Source: Nannocystis sp. (lineage in GTDB: Bacteria; Myxococcota_A; Polyangia; Nannocystales; Nannocystaceae). Taken from it: 64,000 bases of DNA. Positions 9,170 to 18,600 of this stretch are shown one piece after another; positions within the stretch are counted from its first letter, which is position 1; each line of letters begins with the position of its first letter. Under the pieces are notes generated by a model. The model did no database searches. It had not been told where the DNA came from and saw only the letters and a list, made by a program, of their open reading frames with translations. Location of the stretch: contig NZ_JADJNN010000042.1 in the NCBI RefSeq assembly GCF_016714285.1, forward strand, positions 1 to 64,000. The letters are read 5' to 3'. Position numbers and translations under genes: made by a program.

Positions 9170-9724
9170 TCAGCAGGTGCCGGTGAACTTCACCGGGACG
9201 CCGACCTGGGCGGCCTTGCAGGCGTTCGCGTAGGTCTTGCCGTTGCACCCGCACACGGGCTTCCACAGGCCGGAGCAGGAGACCGGGCGGGCCTGACAGG
9301 CGCCGGTGCTGCCGCAGGCGCCGGTGGCGGTGGCACAGTACTCGGTGGCGCCGCACTGGGCGTTGCTCGTGCAGCTTGGAGGCGGACAGTTGCCGGCGAA
9401 GTCGACGCTCTGCTTGGCCTGGGCGGCGTTGCAGCTGTTGTTGAAGTTGCCGCCGTCGCAGCTGCACACCGGCGCGCGGGTGCGGTCGCACTCGGCGGGG
9501 ACCGGGGTGCACAGGCCCTCGCGCCCGCACTCGCCCTCGGGCGTGAGGCAGTACTCCTCGACGACACACTCCTTGCTGCTCAGGCAGGGGCCGCCGGGGA
9601 CCGGCTCACCCTCACGGTCCTGGGCCGCGGCGGGGCCGGGATCGGGCGGCGCATCGCAGCCCGCGACGGCGAACGAGAGCACCAGTGACAAGCATCCCCA
9701 CGCAGCAGCTTTTTTGGTCCGCAT
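9170..9724 (-). CDS. Secreted lipoprotein with Kazal-type Cys-rich domains
   Basis: 184 residues from ATG 9724, preceded by GGAGG. The signal peptide ends with lipobox AVAGC, so the protein should be anchored to a membrane by lipid. The mature part has three or four Cys-rich modules: CLSSKECVVEEYCLTPEGEC, a middle module with APVCSCDGGNFNNSCNAAQA, a short CTSNAQCGATEYC repeat, and a C-terminal module PVCGCNGKTYANACKAAQVG. The last matches the Kazal serine-protease-inhibitor signature (C-x-CGxxGxTYxNxCxA). Function as a protease inhibitor is inference; Kazal-like folds are common in myxobacterial surface proteins. Nothing in the neighbourhood narrows the role. Confidence 0.85.
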   Translation of the reverse strand: MRTKKAAAWGCLSLVLSFAVAGCDAPPDPGPAAAQDREGEPVPGGPCLSSKECVVEEYCLTPEGECGREGLCTPVPAECDRTRAPVCSCDGGNFNNSCNAAQAKQSVDFAGNCPPPSCTSNAQCGATEYCATATGACGSTGACQARPVSCSGLWKPVCGCNGKTYANACKAAQVGVPVKFTGTC

Positions 9725-10029
9725 CAACGCACCTCCATCCATCGCGACGCGAGGCATCGCAGTTCGCAACATACGCCATCGCAAACCGGCAGCGAAGTAA
9801 ATTACAGCGCGGGGGCAGCGGGCGACAGCGCGGGGCGGCGGCGACACCGACAGAAGTCGTCATGATGCGGACACTCGTTCGCCGATGCTTCGCCCGCCGA
9901 AGGGCTGCGGGCTGGTCGGCGATACCTCGCCGCGGGGCGCGCGAGGGCCCCCCTGTGCAGGCATTATCGCAAGATGGTGCGCACTAACGGCCGCTGCAAA
10001 GCGGGGCGTGGGACGATAGCCTGGAGGGC

Positions 10030-10884
10030 GTGCGCGGGGGTTGGGCGGCGATGGGTGTGATGCTGGTCGGCTGCAGTCGACCCAATCCTCTGTTTGTGCT
10101 CGCCACGGAGGGGGCCGACTCCACCTCGTTGGCGACCTCGGTGAGCGCCGGGCCGAGTACGGGGGCCGAGGGCACCGGGGCCGCTTCGTCGGGTGAGACC
10201 GGCGCATCGGACACGACGGGCGGCGTGGTGATGACGACGAGCACGAGTGCGGGCACGAGCACGAGTCAGGGGACGAGCACGGGCGAGGGGACGAGCACCG
10301 GTGATGCGATGAGCACCGGGGCGGACGGGTCGTCGAGCGGTGAGACCACCGGCGGGGGAGAGAAGGAGGTGCTCGAGTACGACCTGTGGGAGCTGTGTCC
10401 GGAGCCGAGCACGAGCTGGAACTCGGAGGGGCAGCTGCCGCTCCAGCTGATGTGCAACGAGGCACCGATGCCGCAGGCGCCGTGGGCGGGGAAGCTGTTC
10501 CCGGGGTTCATGTTCGATGGTGTGCTGGAGCCGCACGTGCTGGCGGAGGTGCCGTTCCCGGGGGTGGGAAATTCGGTGACCGGCTTCTATTCGAAGCTGG
10601 TGCTCAACGGGGTGAATTCGCCGCGGCTGGTCACTGTGCTGATCTGCCCGGGGCCGGGGAGCTGCGACATCGTCGGTGGGATCCGGGTCGAGGTGGAGAA
10701 CGTGGTCCAGGCGTTCAAGGAGAACATCTCGCTGGGCATGGGGGAGTTTGCGAAGATCGACATCCCCCTCGAGGTGGTCAACGACGGGACGCCCTTCGAC
10801 GTGGCGATGGTCGTGACCTCCAAGGTCGACGCGGCGTCGAGTCGTGGGCTGTGGCTGCGGCCGCGGATCGTCAGCTCGCCGTGA
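10030..10884 (+). CDS. Hypothetical lipoprotein with Ser/Thr/Gly-rich linker
   Basis: 284 residues from GTG 10030, with GGAG just upstream and a GATAGCCT -10-like element ending about 8 nt before the start. A short signal peptide ends at lipobox LVGC (residue 15). Residues ~25-110 are an almost pure Ser/Thr/Gly/Glu linker with GTSTG-type repeats, the pattern seen on many myxobacterial outer-surface lipoproteins. The globular remainder has an EYDLWELCPEPST start and two further Cys (MCNEAPM; LICPGPGSCD). I do not recognise the domain. Its end overlaps the convergent aminotransferase gene by 14 bp. Confidence 0.75.
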   Translation: MRGGWAAMGVMLVGCSRPNPLFVLATEGADSTSLATSVSAGPSTGAEGTGAASSGETGASDTTGGVVMTTSTSAGTSTSQGTSTGEGTSTGDAMSTGADGSSSGETTGGGEKEVLEYDLWELCPEPSTSWNSEGQLPLQLMCNEAPMPQAPWAGKLFPGFMFDGVLEPHVLAEVPFPGVGNSVTGFYSKLVLNGVNSPRLVTVLICPGPGSCDIVGGIRVEVENVVQAFKENISLGMGEFAKIDIPLEVVNDGTPFDVAMVVTSKVDAASSRGLWLRPRIVSSP

Positions 10885-12091
10885 TGTGCAGCTCGTGGGC
10901 GAGGGCCTGGGCGAGGGCGTCGTAGTCTTCGTCGCGGTTGTAGGCCTGGGCGGAGATGCGGATCAGGCGGCGGGGCGGGGCGGGCCACACGGGCCAAACG
11001 GGCCAAACGGGAATGGGGACCTCGATGTGGTGGCGCTCGTAGAGGGCGAGCTGGAGCGGGTCGGCGTGGAACGGGGAGGCCAGACCGCCGGGGCCGTCGG
11101 GGAGGGGCAGGGCGGCGAGGTTGCCGAGCATGGCGTCGGGGGCCGGGGCGGCGACGCCGAGGACGGCGGCGAGGCGGTCGCGCCCGCGGAGCAGCTGGGC
11201 GTGGTTGCGGGCGCGGAGCTCGGGCCAGCCGCCAGGGAACAGCTCGCCGAGCCAGCGGATCGCCGGGGCGACGCACAGCCAGGGGGTCGGGTCGTCGGTG
11301 CCGGTCCAGTCGAACTCCTCCCACAGGGCCGGGCGGCCGCGGGCGGTGAGGTTGTAGCCGTGGCTGATGATGGTCGGGTGGAGGCCCGATTGGCGATCGC
11401 GGCGGACGTGCAAGATGGCGGCGCCCTTGGGGGCGCAGACCCACTTGTGGAAGTTGCCGGTGTAGTAGGCGGCGCCGAGGGCGTCGAGCTCGAGCGGGAC
11501 CATGCCGGGGCCGTGGGCGCCGTCGACCAGGGTGTCGACGCCGCGCTCACGCAGGGCCGCGACGATCTCGGCGACCGGGAAGATGAGGCCGGTCGGGCTG
11601 GTGATGTGGTCGACGAGGGCGAGGCGCGTGCGCGGGCTGACGCCGGCGAGCAGCGGGGCGACGACCTCGTCGGGGCCGGCGATCGGGAAGGGCACGTGGA
11701 CGACGACGAGGCGGGCGCCGCTGCGCTCGCAGAGGTGGCGCAGGGCGTTGTGGCAGGCGCCGTAGACGTGGTCGGTGGTGAGCAGCTCGTCGCCGGGTTC
11801 GAGGCGCAGCGAGCCGAGCACGGCGGCGACGCCAGCGGTGGCGTTGCGGACGAAGGCGAGGTCCTCCGGGCGGGCGCCGAGGAAGCCGGCGACCTGCTCA
11901 CGGGCGTGGTCGAGGAGGGGCCCCAGGGCGTGGATGTAGAAGTGGACCGGCTCGCGCTCGATGACGGCGCGCAGGCGGTCCTGCTCGGCGAGGATGACCC
12001 GCGGGCAGGCGCCGAAGGAGCCGTGGTTGAGGAAGACGACCGCGGGGTCGAGGGTCCAGTGGGCGCGGAGATCGTCCGCCGTCGGCCGCAT
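10871..12091 (-). CDS. PLP-dependent class V aminotransferase (isopenicillin-N-epimerase/cysteine-desulfurase-like)
   Basis: 406 residues from ATG 12091; an in-frame upstream extension exists, but conservation starts at LDPAVVFLNHGSFGACPRVI. Fold-type I PLP enzyme: the NHGSFG N-terminal motif, RNATAGVAAVL for phosphate binding, VDGAHGPGMVPLEL with the Asp that contacts the pyridine nitrogen, and YYTGNFHKWVCAPKG, where the Lys after HKW... binds PLP. The substrate cannot be told from sequence. This subfamily is often annotated as isopenicillin N epimerase-like without experimental support. It is divergent from the acyltransferase gene with only 22 bp between starts, so the two promoters overlap. 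Confidence 0.88.
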   Translation of the reverse strand: MRPTADDLRAHWTLDPAVVFLNHGSFGACPRVILAEQDRLRAVIEREPVHFYIHALGPLLDHAREQVAGFLGARPEDLAFVRNATAGVAAVLGSLRLEPGDELLTTDHVYGACHNALRHLCERSGARLVVVHVPFPIAGPDEVVAPLLAGVSPRTRLALVDHITSPTGLIFPVAEIVAALRERGVDTLVDGAHGPGMVPLELDALGAAYYTGNFHKWVCAPKGAAILHVRRDRQSGLHPTIISHGYNLTARGRPALWEEFDWTGTDDPTPWLCVAPAIRWLGELFPGGWPELRARNHAQLLRGRDRLAAVLGVAAPAPDAMLGNLAALPLPDGPGGLASPFHADPLQLALYERHHIEVPIPVWPVWPVWPAPPRRLIRISAQAYNRDEDYDALAQALAHELHITAS

Positions 12092-12100
12092 GCCGGCGAG

Positions 12101-12106
12101 TATACT
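12101..12106 (+). promoter_or_regulatory. -10-like TATACT just upstream of the PlsC-like gene
   Basis: TATACT is followed by only 7 nt before ATG 12114. If it is a -10 element, transcription would start at or next to the A of the start codon and give a leaderless mRNA. It is the clearest of about a dozen such elements in the window. Confidence 0.5.
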
Positions 12107-12113
12107 GCGGCCG

Positions 12114-13430
12114 ATGCTGCGCACGGCGGTCCGTAACAGCTTCGGGGCGGCGCTGCGGGTGTTCTTTCGCCGCATCGAGGTGGTGGGGGCGGAGCGGGTG
12201 CCGGCGACGGGGCCGGTGATCTTCGTGCTGAACCACCCGAACGCGCTGATCGACCCGGCCTTCCTGCTGTGCCTGGCGCCGCGTCCGGTGTCGTTCCTGG
12301 CCAAGGCGCCGCTGTTTCACACGCCGGTGCTGGGGTGGATCGTGCGGGCCTTCGACTCGATCCCGATCCACCGCAAGCAGGACGCGGGCGGGGCGGTCGA
12401 CAACCGCGACACCTTCAAGCTGGCGCGCGAGCTGCTGCAGCGGGGCCAGACGGTGGCGATCTTCCCGGAGGGGACCTCGCACAGCGAGCCGCACCTGAAG
12501 CCGCTGAAGACGGGGGCGGCCCGCATCGCCCTGGGGACCGGGCTCGCGGACCTGAAGATCGTGCCGACGGGGCTGTACTACGTCAACAAGGCGAAGTTTC
12601 GCAGCGACGCGCTGGTGGTCTACGGCGAGCCGTTTGGCGTTGAAGCAGCGGTGGGCGAGCCCGGGGCGGAGCCGGCGGCGGCGGCGGTGCAGGCGTTGAC
12701 GGGGCGGATCGAGCGGGCGCTCGGCGAGGTGCTGCTGCAGGCGGACCAGGCGGAGGCGCTGGCGCTGGTCGAGCGGGTCAGCCGGATCTTCGCGGCGACC
12801 AGCGAGGCGCCGTGGTCGCTGGCGGAGGGCTTCGAGCTGCGCCGGCGGGTCGCGGCCGGGTACTCGCGGCTAAGAGAGGCGGACCCGGTGGCGGTGGCGG
12901 CCGTGCGGGCCCGGGTGGAGCGCTACGAGCAGGATCTGGCGGCGCTCGGGATGTCGCCGGAGCACTACGGGCCGGCGGACTTCACGGTGATGGGGAGCGT
13001 CCGCTACGCGCTGCGCAGCGCGGGGAGCCTGCTGTTGCTGCTGCCGCTGGCGCTGCTCGGGACGGCGCTGCACCTGCCGATCTACCTCGTGATCGATGCG
13101 ATCGCAGGGCGGATCGCCCGCGATGAGATGGACATGCCGGCGACGATCAAGCTGCTGGCGGCGATGCTGCTGTACCCGCTGGCGTGGATCACGATCGGGG
13201 TGGTGGCCGGGGTGCTGTGGGGAGGGGCGTGGGGGGTGCTGGCGGGGCTGCTGGCGCCGATCAGCGCGGCGGCGGCGTTGTTGTTTCGCGAGCGCTTCGC
13301 CACGGTCGGGGCGGCGGCGCGGGGGCTGCTGCTGTTCGTGACGCGGCGCAACACGCTGGCGCGGCTGCACGGCGATCGCATGGCGATCCGGGCGGCGATC
13401 GTCGAGCTGGCGCGGCGGGTCGAGGGCTGA
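12114..13430 (+). CDS. PlsC-like glycerophosphate acyltransferase with C-terminal membrane segments
   Basis: 438 residues from ATG 12114, seven nucleotides after a perfect TATACT hexamer. The N-terminal acyltransferase domain carries NHPNALIDP. Its His-to-Asp spacing is HX5D, like the yeast Gat1/Sct1 group, rather than the HX4D of bacterial PlsC. FPEGTSH and IVPTGLYY form the substrate-binding motifs. Residues ~290-420 hold three or four hydrophobic helices (SLLLLLPLALLGTALHLPIY, IKLLAAMLLYPLAWITIGVV, WGVLAGLLAPISAAAALLF). It probably acylates glycerol-3-phosphate or lysophospholipid at the inner membrane. An array of 18-bp repeats follows the stop immediately. Confidence 0.88.
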   Translation: MLRTAVRNSFGAALRVFFRRIEVVGAERVPATGPVIFVLNHPNALIDPAFLLCLAPRPVSFLAKAPLFHTPVLGWIVRAFDSIPIHRKQDAGGAVDNRDTFKLARELLQRGQTVAIFPEGTSHSEPHLKPLKTGAARIALGTGLADLKIVPTGLYYVNKAKFRSDALVVYGEPFGVEAAVGEPGAEPAAAAVQALTGRIERALGEVLLQADQAEALALVERVSRIFAATSEAPWSLAEGFELRRRVAAGYSRLREADPVAVAAVRARVERYEQDLAALGMSPEHYGPADFTVMGSVRYALRSAGSLLLLLPLALLGTALHLPIYLVIDAIAGRIARDEMDMPATIKLLAAMLLYPLAWITIGVVAGVLWGGAWGVLAGLLAPISAAAALLFRERFATVGAAARGLLLFVTRRNTLARLHGDRMAIRAAIVELARRVEG

Positions 13431-13431
13431 G

Positions 13432-13540
13432 GCTGGCGGAAGGGACAGGCTGGCCGAAGGGACAGGCTGGCGGAAGGGACAGACTGGCGGAAGGGACAGG
13501 CTGGCCGAAGGGACAGGCTGGCCGAAGGGTCAGGTCGCGG
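13432..13540. repeat. Array of six 18-bp GGACAG units
   Basis: Six consecutive copies of an 18-bp unit CTGG(C/C)(G/C)GAAGGGACAGG lie directly between the acyltransferase stop codon and the convergent zinc-ribbon gene. The unit is the dispersed palindrome of this window (CTGTCC-N4-GGACAG) with the left arm changed to CTGGCC or CTGGCG. The array ends in GGTCAGGTCGCGGG, which encodes the last residues and stop of the convergent gene. Confidence 0.9.
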
Positions 13541-14912
13541 GTGGGGCCGGGGCGGCGCCGGGCGGGCTCGTGGGTCGATCCGCGGGCTCGCCAGCGGGCG
13601 CGGCGGGCAAGGAGAGCTCAGCGTCGGCGATCGTGAGGGCGGACCCCTGGGCGGCCTTCTGGTGGGCCTCCTCGGCGGCGAGGCGATGCTTGGGGTTTGC
13701 GATCGTGCCGACGACGTCGCCGCCGCAGCGGGGGCAGACCTTGGTCGTGGGGGTGAGCGGGCCGCCGCACTTGGGCTCGGAGCAGCGGCGGTCGCGGAAC
13801 AGGCGGCCGAGGCCGAGGCCGGCGAGGCCGAGGCCGGCGGCGATGACGGCGATGTTGCTCATGCCGGGGCCCTGGTCGGGGGACATGCGGGACAGCACGC
13901 CGCCGAGCATGAGGGCGCCCATGAAGAGGACGCGGCCGAGGCGGGGGGCCAGGCTGCGGTCGACCATGAAGACGGGCTTGCCGGTGTTCATGCCGGCGAC
14001 GCCGCGGTCCTCGTCGCGGCGGGTCTCGGGCTCGGCCTCGGGCTCGCGCGCGAGCGGGGCGGTGAGGGCGGCGAGGGAGGGCGGGGCGGGCCAGTGGTCC
14101 TTGCCGGGGACGCCGAGCTGGACGCCGATCGGTGGGTCCATGCGCTCGATGGCGGCGAAGCTGTGGCGGAAGAAGGCGGCCTGGTTGGCCTGGAGGGCGC
14201 GGGCGAGGCGTTGGCGCTCGGCCCGGCCCTCGCCGCGGACGTGGACCTGCACGGCGAGCAGGAAGCAGATGGCCTGGGGCGGCAGGCTGCCGAGGCGCAG
14301 GGGGACGCGGCGGTTCTGGACGGCGCCGGTGCTGCTGCGGCTGGTGAAGCGGAGGGCGGCGTCGGCGGTGAGGAGGCCAAAGCCGAGGTAGACGGCGCCG
14401 ACGTCGATGCGCGGGTCGTAGGCGTCGCTGACGGGGAGGTTGTGGGCGAGGCGATGGACGTGGGCGACGACGCGGGCGCAGGCGGCGACGAGGCTGGCGG
14501 GGTCGGCCATGGCGCTGGCCTCGACGCCGACCTCGAGGCCAGCTCCCGGACCGGGGCCACCCTTGAAGCTGGCGAGCCACACGACCAGCTCCTGGGCGCC
14601 TCGCGGGGTGACCGGCTTGCCGATGACCTCGCCGCGGCGGGCGGGCTCGGCGTCGTAGATGCGGACGCCGACGCGGAGGTCGTCGGGGAGGCCGGCGTAG
14701 GCGCAGAGCCGGAGGAGGAGGCGGCGGACGCTGCTGTCGCCGCCGCCCCAGGGGTCGGGGAAGAAGCGCGGGCTCGGCTCGACGAGCAGGCTGGTGGCGA
14801 GCGGGCCGGGGCCGAGCGCGACGACCAGCGCCCGCAGCTGCTCCTGCAGCCAGCGGCGATCGTCCTGCGGCGGGAGCATGAGCCCGTCGTCGCCCTGTTC
14901 CGGCCCGGCCAT
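13530..14912 (-). CDS. Membrane protein with C-terminal zinc ribbon, unknown function
   Basis: 460 residues from ATG 14912. I do not recognise the N-terminal ~300 residues, a soluble region with segments such as LRLCAYAGLPDDLRVGVRIY and SDAYDPRIDVGAVYLGFGLL. Residues ~340-395 contain two hydrophobic segments (LGRVLFMGALMLGGVLS and NIAVIAAGLGLAGLGLG). A four-Cys zinc ribbon follows (CSEPKCGGPLTP...CPRCGGD), then a Pro/Ala-rich tail. The last codons, Pro-Pro-Ala-Thr-stop, lie in repeat DNA, and the unrelated MurJ ends with the same residues. It faces the TolB-like gene divergently across 99 bp. Confidence 0.7.
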   Translation of the reverse strand: MAGPEQGDDGLMLPPQDDRRWLQEQLRALVVALGPGPLATSLLVEPSPRFFPDPWGGGDSSVRRLLLRLCAYAGLPDDLRVGVRIYDAEPARRGEVIGKPVTPRGAQELVVWLASFKGGPGPGAGLEVGVEASAMADPASLVAACARVVAHVHRLAHNLPVSDAYDPRIDVGAVYLGFGLLTADAALRFTSRSSTGAVQNRRVPLRLGSLPPQAICFLLAVQVHVRGEGRAERQRLARALQANQAAFFRHSFAAIERMDPPIGVQLGVPGKDHWPAPPSLAALTAPLAREPEAEPETRRDEDRGVAGMNTGKPVFMVDRSLAPRLGRVLFMGALMLGGVLSRMSPDQGPGMSNIAVIAAGLGLAGLGLGRLFRDRRCSEPKCGGPLTPTTKVCPRCGGDVVGTIANPKHRLAAEEAHQKAAQGSALTIADAELSLPAAPAGEPADRPTSPPGAAPAPPAT

Positions 14913-15011
14913 GGCGCTGCTCTCTACCACGAGTGGCGCCGGGTCTGTCGCCTGTGAGCTGGCGCGGGGGCTGACCCGAAACCGGGGGGCGAGGGTAACA
15001 TCCGCGGCCGC

Positions 15012-18000
15012 ATGCGCCGCACCGCCCTGTCTCGCCCGTCCGTCGCGCTGGTCTCGCTGGGTCTCGGGCTGAGTCTCGTGACCTGCGCCCCGAAGGCGCC
15101 CAGCAGCCCGCCAGCGCTCGCCCACACGCCCGGCGCGCCCGCCACCAAGCCGACACCTGTCCCGAAGGACAGCACGGGGAAGGCCGAGCCGGAGGTCCCG
15201 AAGTGGGACGTGAACGACCCGCCGGGCGAGGAGCAGGAGGTCAAGCTGGACGTCCGCGAGGGCACGTGGATGGCGCTCGACGTGAGCCCGGATGGGCGCG
15301 AGCTCGTGTTCGACCTGCTCGGCGACCTGTATCTCCTGCCGATCGCGGGCGGCGAGGCGCGGGCGCTGACGCAGGGGATGGCCTGGGACATGCAGCCGCG
15401 CTTCAGCCCGGACGGGCAGTGGATCGCGTTCACCAGCGACCGCGGCGGCGGCGACAACGTGTGGGTGCTCGCGCGGCCGACGGCTGCGGGGGCGGTGGTG
15501 GCGGAGCCGAAGCCAGAGCCCAAGCAAGTCACGAAGGAGGACTTCCGGCTGGTCAACAGCCCGGTGTGGTCGCCCGACGGGAACTTCATCGCGGTGCGCA
15601 AGCACTTCACCAAGCACCGCAGCCTCGGCACCGGCGAGATCTGGCTGTACCACGTGGCGGGCGGCAAGGGCGTGCCGATGACGGAGAAGGTCAACGACCA
15701 GAAGGATGTCGGCGAGCCGGCGTTCTCGCCGGACGGGGCCCATCTTTACTTCAGCCTCGACAACACGCCGGGGGCGACCTTCGAGTACAACAAGGACCCG
15801 TACGGCGAGATCTACGCGATCAAGCGGCTGGAGCGGGCCAGCGGGCGCATCGAGACGCTGGCCGGTGGGCCCGGGGGCGCGGCCCGGCCGACGCCGTCGC
15901 CGGACGGCAAGTCGCTGGCGTTCATCCGTCGCGTCGGCGGCACCGGCAAGGCGCGCGAGCAAGACCACGCTGATGGTGCGCGAGCTCGAGTCGGGGGCGG
16001 AGCGCCCGCTGTTCGACGGCCTCGACCGCGACATGCAGGAGACCTGGGCGATCCATGGCGTGTACCCGGCGATCGCGTGGACGCCGGACAGCCGCGAGCT
16101 GGTGTTCTGGGCCGCGGGCAAGCTGTGGCGCACGCGGGCCGACGGCAGCCAGGCGGCGCCGACCGAGATCCCGTTCCACGTGAGCGGGACCCGCAAGGTG
16201 GCGCCGGCGCTGCGCTTCGCGGTCGAGGTGGCGCCGCGCGAGGTCGACGTGAAGGCGCTGCGCGGGGTGACGGTGAGCCCGGACGGCGGCCGCGTGGTCT
16301 ACCAGGCGCTCGGCCACCTGTACGTACGGACATTGCCCGAAGGACAGGCGAAGCGGCTGACCAAGCAGAGCGACCACTTCGAGCAGGACCCGGCGTTCTC
16401 GCGCGACGGCAAGCAGATCGTGTTCACGACCTGGGACGACCAGGCGCTCGGCAGCGTGCGGACGATCGCGGTCGGCGGCGGCAAGGAGCGGGTGATCAGC
16501 GATCGGCCGGGGCACTACGTGGCGCCGCAGTGGAGCCCGGACGGCAAGCAGGTGGTCGTGCAGCGGATCGGCGGGGGCTGGACGCGCTCGCCGACCTGGT
16601 CGCAGGAGCAGGGCATCTACGCGATCGAGGTGAAGACGGCGAAGGCGACGCTGGTGCGCCGCGACGGGGCCGAGCCGCACTTCGGAGCCGCGAGCGATCG
16701 GCTGTTCTTCAGCAGCTACGACGACGACAAGGTGGAGCTGCGCAGCGTGGAGCTGGACGGCAGCGACGAGCGCACGCACGTGAAGACGGAGGGGGCGAGC
16801 CGCCTGCGGGTGTCGCCGGACGGGCGCTGGCTGGGCTGGACGGAGGGCTTCCAGGCGCTGATCGCCCCGCTGCCGCCGACCGGGCGGACCATCGAGCTGG
16901 GGCCGAAGGCGGAGGGGCTGCCGGTCGCCAAGGTGAGCCGCGACGCGGGCGAGCACGTGCACTGGTCGGGCGACAGCCAGCGCCTGCACTGGTCGCTGGG
17001 GCCCGAGCTGTACACGCGCGAGCTGAAGGACGCGTTCGCGTTCGTGGCCGGGGCCCCGGCGGAGCTGCCCAAGCCGGCGGAGACGGGGCTGGCGATCGGC
17101 TTCAAGGCGCCCGCGGCGATGCCGACGGGGACGCGGGCGATCGTCGGGGCGCGGGTGATCACGATGCGCGGCGACGAGGTGATCGAGGACGCGACGATCG
17201 TGATCAACGGCGATCGCATCAGCGCGATCGGGCCGTCGGCGCAGCTGCAGGCGCCGGCCGGGGCGGAGGTCGTGCGGGCCGAGGGCAAGACGATCATCCC
17301 GGGGCTGATCGACGTGCACGCGCACGGCAGCCAGGGCGAGGACGGCATCACGCCGGAGCAGAACTGGCTGCACTACGCGATGCTGGCGTACGGGGTGACG
17401 ACGGTGCACGACCCGAGCAACGACACGGCGTCGATCTTCGCGGCGAGCGAGATGCAGCGGGTCGGGGCGGTGGTCGGGCCGCGCATCTTCTCGACCGGGA
17501 CGATCCTGTACGGGGCGCAGGCGCCGTTCAAGGCGGAGATCGCCAGCCTCGAGGACGCGCGTGGGCACCTGCGTCGGCTCAAGGCGATCGGGGCCTTCTC
17601 GGTCAAGAGCTACAACCAGCCGCGGCGAGAGCAGCGGCAGCAGGTGATCGCGGCGGCGCGCGAGCTCGGGATGATGGTGGTGCCGGAGGGCGGCGCGCTG
17701 TTTCACCACAACATGACGATGGTCGCCGACGGGCACACGGGCATCGAGCACGCGCTGCCGGTGGCCAGCGCCTACGCGGACGTGATGCAGTACTGGGGGG
17801 CGACCAAGGTCGGCTACACGCCGACGCTCGGGGTGGCCTACGGGGGCTTAGGCGGCGAGAACTACTGGTACGCGCACACGCAGGTGTGGGAGGACAGCCG
17901 GCTGCGGCGCTTCGTGCCGGCCAACGCGTTCGAGCCGCGCGCCCGTCGGCGGACCCTGGCGGCCGACAACGACTGGAACCACGTGCGGGTGGCGAGCCTG

Positions 18001-18420
18001 GCCAAGCAGCTGCTCGACGCGGGCGTGAAGGTGCAGCTGGGGGCGCACGGGCAGCGCGAGGGGCTGGCGGTGCACTGGGAGCTGTGGAGCTTCGCCCAGG
18101 GCGGGATGACGCCGCTCGAGGTGCTGCGCACGGGCACTCTGGCGGGGGCGCAGTACCTCGGCCTCGACCGCGACCTCGGCTCGCTCGAGCCGGGCAAGCT
18201 GGCGGACCTCTTGATCCTCGACCGCGACCCGCGGGTCGACATCCGCGCGACCCGGCAGGTGGCGATGGTGATGATCGGCGGGCAGCTGTTCGACGCGGGG
18301 ACCATGGCGGAGATCGGCGGGGCGAAGCGGGTGCCGCAGCCGTTCTACTTCAGCGAGGGCGGGCGCCTGAGCGGCAAGCCGCCCGCGCACGCGCAGTGCG
18401 TCGGCCACGCGGCGCACTGA
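15012..18420 (+). pseudogene. TolB-type beta-propeller plus amidohydrolase lipoprotein, one frameshift
   Basis: About 1,135 residues. A signal peptide ends near LVTCAPK (lipobox-like). A linker contains PVPKDS, encoded by the dispersed palindrome. Several WD40/TolB-type repeats follow (SPDGRELVFDLLGDLYLLPI, FSPDGQWIAFTSDRGGGDN, WSPDGKQVVVQRIGGG). From residue ~700 there is a metal-dependent amidohydrolase (GKTIIPGLIDVHAHG with the HxH pair, YGVTTVHDPSND, LGAHGQREGLAVHWE, GSLEPGKLADLLILDRDPR). This propeller-amidohydrolase architecture is a known family of uncertain substrate. The frame changes once near 15,957 (GGTGKA to SKTTLMVREL). Both sides are conserved, so an indel error is likely. TAACAT ends 10 nt before ATG 15012. 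Confidence 0.88.
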
Positions 18421-18600
18421 GGCTGTCTGCGGGGACAGGTGGGCTGTCCGCGGGGACAGGTGGTGCTGTCCCTCGGGACAGCTCTGATCGGCTGGCCGCG
18501 GGGACAGGTGGTGCTGTCCATCGGGACAGGTCAGGTCGCGGGTGGGCGGCTCAGGTGGGTTGTCTGAAGGGACAGGTGAGCTGTCCGCCGGGACAGCTCA
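18421..18600. repeat. Cluster of seven CTGTCC-N4-GGACAG palindromes between convergent genes
   Basis: The 180 bp between the amidohydrolase stop and the end of murJ consist almost wholly of palindromes: CTGTCTGCGGGGACAG (~18423), CTGTCCGCGGGGACAG (~18444), CTGTCCCTCGGGACAG (~18467), a degenerate copy (~18494), CTGTCCATCGGGACAG (~18514), TGTCTGAAGGGACA (~18561) and CTGTCCGCCGGGACAG (~18582). Hairpins here could stop transcription from both sides, though no T-tract follows any of them. The flank TCAGGTCGCGGGYGGG occurs twice, once forming the murJ stop. Confidence 0.9.

Noticed and set aside
12092..12304. Upstream extension of the class V aminotransferase
   Set aside because: It would run through the start of the acyltransferase gene; conservation begins just after ATG 12,091.
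13432..13540. Possible CRISPR array
   Set aside because: Units are 18 bp, adjacent without unique spacers, and no cas genes are present.
18421..18600. CTGT-N8-ACAG matches the length of the E. coli LexA/SOS box
   Set aside because: Copies lie in convergent intergenic gaps and inside coding sequence, the middle is GC-rich and itself palindromic, and there are no DNA-repair genes nearby; a repeat family explains them better.
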